Source: Cryobacterium luteum
GTDB taxonomy: Bacteria; Actinomycetota; Actinomycetes; Actinomycetales; Microbacteriaceae
Assembly (NCBI RefSeq): GCF_900110125.1
Contig: NZ_FOCN01000017.1
Span: 1-64,000 of the forward strand
Length of the DNA: 64,000 nucleotides
Direction: 5' to 3'
Shown here: positions 20,073 through 28,600 of the stretch, piece by piece
How positions within the stretch are numbered: the first letter of the stretch is position 1
How the letters are laid out: each line of letters begins with the position of its first letter
Program-made: the position numbers and the translations under genes
Notes under the pieces: generated by a model
What the model was told of the DNA's origin: nothing
The model's database searches: none
What the model saw: only the letters and a program-made list of their open reading frames with translations

Positions 20073-20939
20073 CTAGTAGCGGTCAACGGCCGGCGGCTCT
20101 GGGGTGTCAAGAACCTTTCCGGCGGTGGACTCCCAGGCGTCAACCCAGGTGCCGTCGTCATATGCTTCTTCGAGCACATCGTTGATGAAGTTACGGAACT
20201 CGGTGTCGTCCAGTGCCAGGCCGATGCCGTAGGGCTCTTCCGTGAACGGGTTGTTGACAACCTCGAACTCGCCCTCGTTCTGATCGGCGATGCCGGCCAG
20301 AATAACGTTGTCCGTGGTGACGGCGACAACTTCACCGCTACGCAGCGGGCCGAGGCAGTTGGAGTACGTGTCCGTGGCGATGATGTTCGTGGTGAATTCC
20401 GCGATGTTCTTCTCCGACGTGGAGCCGCTCACCGTGCAGACGGGCTGGTCGGTGAGGTCTTCGGGGCCGGCGATGTCGGTGTTACCGGCAAGAACGAGCA
20501 GGTCCTGACCAGCGGAGTAGTAAGGCCCGGCGAAGGACACGACCTCTTTGCGGGTGTCGTTGATCGTGTAGGTGGCGACGACCAGATCAACCTGGCCATT
20601 CTGGATGAAGGGTTCGCGGTTGGCCGAGACGGTCTCTGTCCACTTGATTTTGTCCGGGGCGATGCCGAGCTTGGCTGCGATCAGCTTGCCGATCTCGACG
20701 TCGAAGCCGACCGGGTCACCATCCGCGCCACGAAGGCCGAAGAGCGGCTGGTCGAACTTCGTGCCGATCGTGATCTCTCCGGCTTCGGCGAGGGCCGCCA
20801 TGGTGGTGCCTGCTTCGAATTCAGGGGCTTCTTCGACGGGCACGGCGTCATTGGATGCACCAGAATCGGTGCAGCCACTAAGCACGAGGGCTCCTGCGAG
20901 GGCGAGGGCCGAAATGGCTAGGCCTTTTTTGAGTCTCAT
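20073..20939 (-). CDS. gluB: Glutamate/polar amino-acid ABC transporter substrate-binding lipoprotein (GluB-like)
   Basis: Extracytoplasmic receptor of the importer, 288 aa. It has a lipoprotein signal peptide (residues 1-23) with lipobox LSGC and then a family 3 solute-binding domain: GEITIGTKFDQPLFG, DPVGFDVEIGKLIAAKLGI, and a late YGIGLALDD segment. It is predicted to be lipid-anchored on the outer face of the membrane. The order ATPase, binding protein, permease, permease matches gluABCD. Confidence 0.9.
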   Translation of the reverse strand: MRLKKGLAISALALAGALVLSGCTDSGASNDAVPVEEAPEFEAGTTMAALAEAGEITIGTKFDQPLFGLRGADGDPVGFDVEIGKLIAAKLGIAPDKIKWTETVSANREPFIQNGQVDLVVATYTINDTRKEVVSFAGPYYSAGQDLLVLAGNTDIAGPEDLTDQPVCTVSGSTSEKNIAEFTTNIIATDTYSNCLGPLRSGEVVAVTTDNVILAGIADQNEGEFEVVNNPFTEEPYGIGLALDDTEFRNFINDVLEEAYDDGTWVDAWESTAGKVLDTPEPPAVDRY

Positions 20940-20977
20940 TTGTCTACTCCTGGGTGCTGTGTGGTGGTAGGGACGGT

Positions 20978-21766
20978 TTAGTGGTCGAGGATTTTGGAGA
21001 GGAAGTCCTGCGCACGGGTGCTCTGCGGGTTGGTGAAGAATTCCTCCGGGGAGGTTTCCTCCACGATCTCACCCTCAGCCATGAAGATGACGCGGTCCGC
21101 AGCTTTGCGGGCGAAGCCCATCTCGTGGGTGACGACGATCATGGTCATGCCTTCGTTGGCGAGGTCAACCATGACCTCAAGAACCTCGTTGATCATTTCA
21201 GGGTCGAGCGCGCTGGTCGGCTCGTCAAGCAGAATGAGCTTGGGCTCCATGGCCAGGGCACGAGCGATAGCGACCCGCTGTTGCTGACCGCCGGAGAGCT
21301 GCGCCGGCATCTTCTTTGCCTGGTTGGCCACACCAACTCGCTCAAGCAAGGCCATGGCCTTTTTCTCAGCTTCGGCCTTGGAGAGCCCTCGCACCTTCAT
21401 CGGGCCGAGAGTCACGTTTTCTAAGACGGTCTTGTGCGCAAAGAGGTTGAACGCCTGAAAAACCATGCCGACATCTGCGCGCAGGTGCGCCAGCGCCTTT
21501 CCCTCAGCCGGCAGCTTCACACCGTCAATGGTGATCACACCGTCGTCGATGGTCTCAAGGCGGTTGATCGCCCGACAGAGAGTGGATTTTCCCGACCCAC
21601 TCGGTCCGATGACTACGACCACCTCGCCGCGGTTGACCACGGCATTGATGTTCTTGAGAACGTGCAGTTCCCCGTAGTGCTTGTTGATGTCCTTGACGAC
21701 GACTAGCGGTTCCCCCCGACGAACGGTGATGTTCGACGTAGCCGGGGACGAATCTGTTGGCTCCAT
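20978..21766 (-). CDS. gluA: Amino-acid ABC transporter ATP-binding protein (GluA-like)
   Basis: ATPase subunit, 262 aa. Walker A is GPSGSGKS (residues 54-61), the ABC signature is LSGGQQQR, Walker B is LILLDEPTSALDPE and the H-loop is VVTHEMGFA. I start at ATG 21766, preceded by GGGGGAT; the open frame continues upstream through the terminator hairpin of the next gene and is not credible there. It is the first gene of the gluABCD-like operon. Confidence 0.92.
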   Translation of the reverse strand: MEPTDSSPATSNITVRRGEPLVVVKDINKHYGELHVLKNINAVVNRGEVVVVIGPSGSGKSTLCRAINRLETIDDGVITIDGVKLPAEGKALAHLRADVGMVFQAFNLFAHKTVLENVTLGPMKVRGLSKAEAEKKAMALLERVGVANQAKKMPAQLSGGQQQRVAIARALAMEPKLILLDEPTSALDPEMINEVLEVMVDLANEGMTMIVVTHEMGFARKAADRVIFMAEGEIVEETSPEEFFTNPQSTRAQDFLSKILDH

Positions 21767-21807
21767 ATCCCCCAACTTAGGACAGAACTGAGGTCTGGGC
21801 ATGCCAA

Positions 21808-21845
21808 ATGCCCGGACAGTAACGCATTTGTAACAGTCCGGGCAT
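21808..21845 (-). terminator. Hairpin terminator downstream of the TrmH-type methyltransferase
   Basis: The arms ATGCCCGGAC (21808-21817) and GTCCGGGCAT (21836-21845) form a 10-bp perfect stem with an 18-nt loop. It lies about 25 bp after the methyltransferase stop and before the gluA start, separating two same-strand units. Confidence 0.6.
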
Positions 21846-21869
21846 CGAGTGTTTGTGCTATGAGGCGGG

Positions 21870-22670
21870 TCAGGCGCGCTGGGCAAACGCACTCTCATAC
21901 AAGCAAACGGACGCCGCGGTAGCCAGGTTCATCGACTCGGCCTCGCCGTAGATCGGAACGCTGACGCTGCGGTCCACCCGGGCGAGGTCTTCGTCGGTGA
22001 GGCCACGAGCTTCGTTCCCGAACAGCCACACGGTCGGAGCGGCAAGCAGCCCCTCGTTGCGGGCGGTCAGCAGGTCGGAACCCTTGATGTCGGCCGCGAA
22101 CAGCTGCAGGCCGGCAGAGCGGGCACGGTCGAGTACGTCGGACAGGTCAGCCGCGATCGCGACGGGCAGGTGAAAGATGGAACCGGTCGAGGAGCGGATG
22201 ACCTTGGGGTTGTACAGATCGACGCTGCGACCGGTGAGGATGACGGCGTCGGCGCCGGCGGCATCCGCTGCCCGGATTATGGTGCCGGCGTTCCCCGGGT
22301 CACGCACCTCTTCGAGGATGGCGACGAGCTTGGGCTCGGCGTTGAAGATCTTCTTCACCGAGGTGGGGAACTGGTGGCAGACAGCCACGAAGCCCTGCGG
22401 GGTGACCGTGTCGGCCATGGCCTCGAGCACCTCTTCGGAAACGAATTCCACCTCAACCTGGGCGTCGACGGCTTTCTGGGCCAGATCGGCGTAGCGGTCG
22501 AGCGCTGTGGGCGTGGCAAAGAGTTCCACGACAAGCTCAGGGCGAAAGGTGAGGGCTTCGGAAACGGCCTGCGGGCCTTCGAGCAGAAAGAGACCGGACT
22601 CGAGGCGCGCGTCGCGCTTGGCAAGTTTTGCGACGGCACGGACGCGCGGTGAACGTGGATTATCAAGCAT
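21870..22670 (-). CDS. TrmH/SpoU-family RNA 2'-O-methyltransferase
   Basis: Transfers methyl from S-adenosylmethionine to a 2'-hydroxyl in rRNA or tRNA. The protein of 266 aa has an N-terminal SpoU substrate-binding domain (about residues 10-90) and the knotted SPOUT domain with its three motifs: EEVRDPGNAGTIIRAADAAG, VWLFGNEARGL and VSVPIYGEAESMNLATAA. The exact site (RlmB, TsnR or other) is not identifiable. Start at ATG 22670; upstream in-frame sequence runs into the rplT terminator region. Its place after rplT is conserved in actinobacteria. Confidence 0.9.
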   Translation of the reverse strand: MLDNPRSPRVRAVAKLAKRDARLESGLFLLEGPQAVSEALTFRPELVVELFATPTALDRYADLAQKAVDAQVEVEFVSEEVLEAMADTVTPQGFVAVCHQFPTSVKKIFNAEPKLVAILEEVRDPGNAGTIIRAADAAGADAVILTGRSVDLYNPKVIRSSTGSIFHLPVAIAADLSDVLDRARSAGLQLFAADIKGSDLLTARNEGLLAAPTVWLFGNEARGLTDEDLARVDRSVSVPIYGEAESMNLATAASVCLYESAFAQRA

Positions 22671-22720
22671 GACGTTAATTCTAGGTGCGCAGAGTTTAGC
22701 TCCACGACGCATGGGTACAG

Positions 22721-22751
22721 AAAAGGAGCGGGCGACCAGGTCGCCCGCTCC
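22721..22751 (-). terminator. Rho-independent terminator of the infC-rpmI-rplT operon
   Basis: A 13-bp perfect stem, GGAGCGGGCGACC / GGTCGCCCGCTCC (22725-22751) with a one-base centre, is followed on the minus strand by TTTT. It lies 75 bp downstream of the rplT stop. This is the clearest intrinsic terminator in the window. Confidence 0.85.
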
Positions 22752-22825
22752 TCATTTGTGAACTTTGATCCGCTTACCACATTCACGCCCAGGAGGCAGC
22801 CGGTGGTGAACCGATCGGTGAACCC

Positions 22826-23218
22826 TTACGCCGTGACGGCGACCTTCGGTGCCGAGGTGTCGGAGGGAAGGGCTGCCTTGGCGCTCTCGACGAGGGCGGC
22901 GAACGTCGCTGCCTCGTTGACGGCGAGGTCGGCGAGGATACGACGGTCAACCTCGATGCCGGCCAGGCCGAGGCCCTGGATCAGACGGTTGTAGGTGAGA
23001 CCGTTCGCGCGCGACGCAGCGTTAATCCGCTGGATCCACAGGCGACGGAAGTCACCCTTGCGTGCACGACGGTCACGGTAGCTGTAGGTGAAGGAGTGAG
23101 TGAGCTGCTCCTTGGCCTTGGTGACCAGGCGTGAACGCTGACCGCGGTAGCCCTTGGCGCGTTCGAGAATAACGCGGCGACTCTTGTGGGCGTTTACGGC
23201 CCTCTTTACTCTTGCCAT
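22826..23218 (-). CDS. rplT: 50S ribosomal protein L20
   Basis: Early assembly protein of the large subunit, binding 23S rRNA. The 130 aa begin [15 protein letters not shown] and contain the conserved [19 protein letters not shown]. Third gene of the infC-rpmI-rplT operon. There is a 10-residue hydrophobic/charged tail beyond the usual ~118-120 residues, common in actinobacteria. Confidence 0.98.
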   Translation of the reverse strand: MARVKRAVNAHKSRRVILERAKGYRGQRSRLVTKAKEQLTHSFTYSYRDRRARKGDFRRLWIQRINAASRANGLTYNRLIQGLGLAGIEVDRRILADLAVNEAATFAALVESAKAALPSDTSAPKVAVTA

Positions 23219-23268
23219 TTTTTACAAATCCTTATTCGTTGACGAGGCCTGGTTTATGGGCCAAAAAA

Positions 23269-23455
23269 TTACAGACCGAGAAGCTTCTTGATGGTCTTCT
23301 GATCCGACTTGGCCAGCACCTGGTCCTGGTTCAAACGGGACTTGCGCTGCGTGCTCTTGACTTCGAGGTTGTGTCGAAGTCCGGCCTGCTGCTTCATGAT
23401 CTTTCCGCTGCCGGTGACCTTGAAACGCTTCTTGGTTCCGGAGTGGGTCTTCATC

Positions 23456-23463
<8 letters not shown>
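23269..23463 (-). CDS. rpmI: 50S ribosomal protein L35
   Basis: Large-subunit protein of 64 aa with the hallmark [14 protein letters not shown] and C-terminal [11 protein letters not shown]. Start ATG 23463; its first codons overlap the end of infC by eight bases, so translation is probably coupled. An upstream in-frame extension exists but is not part of L35. Confidence 0.97.
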
Positions 23464-24082
<619 letters not shown>

Positions 24083-24371
24083 GCGTCTCTCCTCTTGGTT
24101 AACTTCGTGGTCACAACCAGCCAGCGGATGCCGACGGGGGACGAAGAGAGGAAAATCACGCGTTTTCCAGACCGATTCTGTCATCGGACTGCATCACACG
24201 ACACCCTGTCTACCCTCGCCCTGTCACCGTCCCGAAGGAGGTGATAACGCGACGGCGGAGTGCAATCTACCCGGTAACCTTGATGAAGCGGTATGCGCGG
24301 GTGGGAGATTCTCCACTTTCGTACCGAGACTATTGTCCCGGAACCAAAGACGATCCTAGCAGAGGAATGCA
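24083..24371 (-). promoter_or_regulatory. infC leader region with anti-Shine-Dalgarno copy
   Basis: The 289 bases between infC and the divergent DUF1844 gene hold a long infC leader on the minus strand. A -10-like TAGGAT is at 24353-24358 (with a weak TTGCTC 15 bases upstream), implying a leader of about 260 nt. The leader RNA contains ATCACCTCCTT (24235-24245), identical to the anti-Shine-Dalgarno end of 16S rRNA. The infC ribosome site AAGAGGAG lies about 140 nt downstream. Structured autoregulatory leaders are known for infC operons; the mechanism here is inference. Confidence 0.45.
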
Positions 24372-24737
24372 GTGAGCAATACTTTTGAGCAAGATGAGAG
24401 TTTCGAGCAGGATGCGGCACAGGCAACGCGCGACATCGCCGATGTGGCCGCTGTGGAGATCATCACCACGGCCGCGGTGCACCTGATGAGTGCCGCCGCC
24501 GTGAAGTGTGGACTCGCCGAAGATCCTGACGCCCAGATTGACCTCGACGAAGCGCGCAAGCTCATCACCGCCCTCGCCGGCCTGGTGACAGCCGCCGCTC
24601 CCGACATTGCCGACATGCACGCGCGCAGCTTGCGTGACGGCCTGCGTTCCCTGCAGCTCGCGTTCCGCGAGGCATCTTTCGTGCAGGACCCGATCGGCGA
24701 GGGCCCCGGCGAGAAGTACACCGGCCCGGTCAACTAA
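24372..24737 (+). CDS. DUF1844 domain-containing protein
   Basis: A 121-aa acidic helical protein of unknown function. The core DUF1844 region is at residues 24-90, with VEIITTAAVHLMSAAAVKCG, then DEARKLITALAGLV and RSLRDGLRSLQLAFREAS. The GTG start at 24372 is the first plausible start after AGAGGAATGCA. Its location divergent from or next to infC is conserved in actinobacteria, but no role is known. Confidence 0.88.
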   Translation: MSNTFEQDESFEQDAAQATRDIADVAAVEIITTAAVHLMSAAAVKCGLAEDPDAQIDLDEARKLITALAGLVTAAAPDIADMHARSLRDGLRSLQLAFREASFVQDPIGEGPGEKYTGPVN

Positions 24738-24814
24738 CCCACTTTGCTGCGAGCGGATGCCGCCGGTCACCCGACCGACGGCATCCGTTTTGCGTTCCCC
24801 GGCAGCAATTCGAG

Positions 24815-25603
24815 TCAGGTCTGGCAGCGCGGGCACCAGAAGGTGTTGCGCTGCTCCACGTCGCTGCGGCCCAGGGTGCCACGAAGAATGGGGGTGCCGC
24901 AGCGCCGGCACGGCTGGCCGCCTCTTCCGTAAACCCACACCTGCGCTCCGCGGCGCAGGTTACCGGTGGTCGTGCGTTCGTCGCGGTCTTTGTTGGCCAG
25001 GAGCAGCCGCCGGGCCAGGCTGACGAGTCCTGGCACGTCAGGGACCTCGACCATGGGCCGGGTCGGTAACAGACCGCGCAGAAAGCACAGCTCGTTGACG
25101 TAGACATTGCCGAGGCCGGCCAGGTTTTGCTGGTCGGCGAGGGCCAGAATGACCGGTTGTTCAGCCCGGGCAGCGAGGCGCTGAGCGGCCTCAGCACTGT
25201 CGGCGGTGTTCCAGGCTGGGTCGAGCAGATCGGGCCCGAGATAGCCGACCACCTCGGCCTCCGCCCGGGTCGGTACCAGCTCAAGCACCCCGAGTTCGAA
25301 CCCGACGGCGACCCAGTCAGCCGTCTGCAGCACGATCCGTGCCTGAAAGGCGGGCCGCTGCCACCGGGTGCCCGGCCGGTAGAGGTGCCAGGCTCCCTCC
25401 ATCTTGAGGTGGGAGTGGATGCTCGTCTCGCCGACCCGGTGCAGCAGGTGCTTGCCGCGACTGAAGACCTCGTGCACGGTCTGACCGGTCAGGTCGACGG
25501 TCGCGAAAGCGGGTACCCGGATGTCGCAGCCGGTCAGGATGCTGCCGTGCAGCGCCTGGTCGAGGGTACGCGCGGTGCGGTAGACGGTATCGCCCTCAGG
25601 CAC
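24815..25603 (-). CDS. Fpg/Nei-family DNA glycosylase (Nei2-like endonuclease VIII)
   Basis: Bifunctional base-excision repair glycosylase/AP lyase for oxidised bases, 262 aa. After initiator Met removal the catalytic proline is in MPEGDTVYR, a Nei-type rather than Fpg-type N terminus. The H2TH region includes NLAGLGNVYVNELCF. The C-terminal zinc finger has the four cysteines of CRRCGTPI and FWCPRC. The start overlaps the end of the Lhr gene by eight bases; nei-type genes next to lhr are common in actinobacteria. Confidence 0.92.
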   Translation of the reverse strand: MPEGDTVYRTARTLDQALHGSILTGCDIRVPAFATVDLTGQTVHEVFSRGKHLLHRVGETSIHSHLKMEGAWHLYRPGTRWQRPAFQARIVLQTADWVAVGFELGVLELVPTRAEAEVVGYLGPDLLDPAWNTADSAEAAQRLAARAEQPVILALADQQNLAGLGNVYVNELCFLRGLLPTRPMVEVPDVPGLVSLARRLLLANKDRDERTTTGNLRRGAQVWVYGRGGQPCRRCGTPILRGTLGRSDVEQRNTFWCPRCQT

Positions 25604-28600
25604 GCAGTCTCAGTCCCTTCGGAGTTTCGGTGAAGCCGGCGGCGCGCAGGGCCGCTCCCACGTCGCTGCCGATCACGAACACACCATTGGCCGTTTCCAC
25701 CGCGATCTTCTGCACGCGACCGGTGGTGACAAGGGCGGCCAGGCTCACGGTGGCCGCGGCGAGCACTGCCTCATCCGTTTCGAAGGCGACGACGGTTTTT
25801 CCGCCGCGCTCGACGTACAGCACGAGGGCTCCGTCGACGAGCACGACGAGGGCGCCCGATTTGCGGCCAGGGCGATGGGTGGTGTCGCCGGGCAGTGTCG
25901 GCCACGGCAGCGCGGCACCGTAGGGGTTTGCCGGGTCGGTTGCGGCGAGGGAGATCGCGGCCAGCGCGGCCTTCCGATCTGCACCAGACGGGACCGTTGA
26001 CCCGACAGCGAAGGTGCGCAGCCGGTCGATGGTGCCGCCGGTGGCGAACTGGGCCGCGCCGAGCCCCTCAATGAAATATCCGCGTCGACACCGTGCCATT
26101 TCTTCGAACCCGGTGAGCGTTCGATAGACGAGCGAGAATCCGCCAATGACGCTCTCAGCCATCACCGCCCCCCGGGTGACCACGCCGTAGCGTTCCAGCA
26201 GGGTCTCCCCCAGCGCATGCGCGCGACGGGTCGGTGACTCGTCGGCCACCGGCAGGATCGACCAGCGACCCGACACGGTGGGCGGACCGCTGCGGCTCGG
26301 CAAACTTGGCCGCGGCATCGACCGCCCACGATGCAGGCGGGCGCGGGGTGCGGCTCGGCTCTGCCGGTGGGCGGTATGGCCGCCGGCCAGAAGCGATCGC
26401 ACCGGGGCGAAGGTGTCGTTGTTGACCAGACCGGCCCAGACCAGGTCCCAGAGCGCCTGCACCAGTGCGGCATCGTCCTGACTGCCGACGGCATCGGCCA
26501 GCTGCCGAAAGAAGTAGGCACCGCCACTGCCCAGGGTCGCAAGGATTTCCTGTTGCAGGGGCGTCGTCGGGGCATCGATGGGCAGTGGCAGGGTGAGCTG
26601 GGCGGTTTCGGCGAGGTGCAGGCTGACCCAGCCGTCGTTGCCGGCGAGGGTGCCCGCGCCGGCCCAGAGCACCTCCCCGGCGTTGGTGAGTTCGTCGAGC
26701 ATGCCCGGCTGGTAGTCACTCACCCGGGCGGGCAGAATGAGCGTCTCCCAGGCGGACGCCGGAATGCGCGCACCCTCCAGCTGCTCCACAACGGATGCGA
26801 CACCGTCGATTCCGCGCAGCTTGCCGCCCACGTGTTGCCACGCCGGCAGGAACCGGCCGATGGCCTGCTGATCAACGGGTTCGACCTCGTGGCGCAGCGC
26901 CGCGAGGGAACGACGGCGGAGACGCCGCAACACCTCGGCGTCGCACCATTCCAGACCGGTGCCGTTCGGTCGGAATTCACCGGCTAGGATACGTCGGGCG
27001 TCGGCGAGGCGGCCGAGGGCGATCTGCACGACGGCGGTGCCGAGGCCGAACCGGTCGGCTACGGCGCCGGTCGTGAACGGTCCGTGCGAACGCGCGTAGC
27101 GGCTCACCAGGTCGCCGAGCGGGTCGGCCACGGATTCGGTGAACGCGGCGGACACCCCGATCGGCAGCGGAACGCCGAGAGCGTCGCGCAACCGGCTGGC
27201 GTCTTCGACCGCCGCCCAGCGCTCCTCGCCGCCGATGCTCGCACGCATGACGCGGCGCGCGGCGACCAGGCCGAGCAGAGCCTCCTCGGCGAGCACGAAA
27301 CCTGACGGGTCGGGCGCCGGCAGCGACCCGAACACCGGCGGCGGAGCGTCGGGCGCAGACGGTGATTCGGGGGCGGGCAGGAGCATCCGCTCGGCGACCT
27401 CGCCGGTGCTGAGCGGGCCGAGCGTTCGTAGAAGGTCGGCGACGCCTTCCCTGCCCTTGGCCAGGTAGTCGGGCGCGAGCCGTTGCAGCTCCCGGTCGGT
27501 CTGGTCGATGACGGCGGGGTCGAGCAGCTCCCGCAGTTCGACCCGCCCGAGTAGTTCGGCCAGCAGGCTCGAGTCGATCGCGAGGGCTGTGGCGCGCCGC
27601 TCGGCTAGCGGGGTATCGCCCTCATACATGAAGGCGGCGACGTAACCGAACAGCAGGGTGCTCGCGAAGGGGCTGGCGGTGTCGGTCGTGACCTCCACCA
27701 GGCGCAGTTCCCGCGAGGCGATCCGCCTGGCCAGCGCACCGAGCGCCGGCAGGTCGTAAACATCTTGCAGGCATTCCCGCAGGGTTTCGAGAATGATCGG
27801 AAAGGTGGGGAAGGTGCGGGCAACGTCGAGCAGCTGCGCGGCCTTCTGCCGTTGCTGCCAGAGCGGCGAGCGCGAACCGGGCTTGTACCGGGGCAGGAGC
27901 AGGGCCCGGGCGGCACACTCCCGAAACCGGGAGGCGAACAGCGCGGAGCCGCCGACCTCGTCGGTGACCAGCTGCTCGAGTTCGTCGGGGTCGAAGACGA
28001 ATAGTTCAGCGCCGGGCGGTTCGGTTTCGGTATCGGGGATGCGCACGACGATGCCGTCGTCGCTCGCAACACAGGAACCGTCGATTCCGTAGCGTTCCCG
28101 CACCCGGGCACCGACGGCCAGCGCCCACGGTGCGTGTACCGGGGTGCCGAACGGGGAGTGCAAGACGACCCGCCAGTCCCCGAGTTCGTCGTGGAACCGT
28201 TCGACCACGAGGGTACGGTCGGTCGGCAGCTGGCCGGTCACGGCGCGCTGCTCGTCGAGGAAGGCCAGCAGGTTACTGATCGCGCGTTCGTCGAGGCCGC
28301 CCCCAGCGCAGCGCATTCGGGCGTCGCCGGGTGGCAAGCTCCCGACCTCCCGCACGAAGGCTCCAATGGCCTGGCCCAGTTCGGCCGGGCGGCCGAGGCC
28401 GTCACCCTTCCAGAACGGCAGCCGCCCTGGCTGTCCGAATGCCGGCACGACGAGTACCCGGTCATGGGTGATTTCTTGGATGCGCCAGCTCGTGGTGCCG
28501 AGCGCGAACACATCGTTCACGCGTGACTCGTAGACCATCTCTTCGTCGAGTTCGCCGACGCGTTTGCCGGTGACCTGGTCGCCACCCACCATGAAGACAC

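Noticed and set aside
24235-24245. Ribosome binding site AAGGAGGTGAT for a plus-strand gene
   Set aside because: No start codon opens a credible frame at the right distance; the next plus-strand gene begins 126 bp later with its own context.
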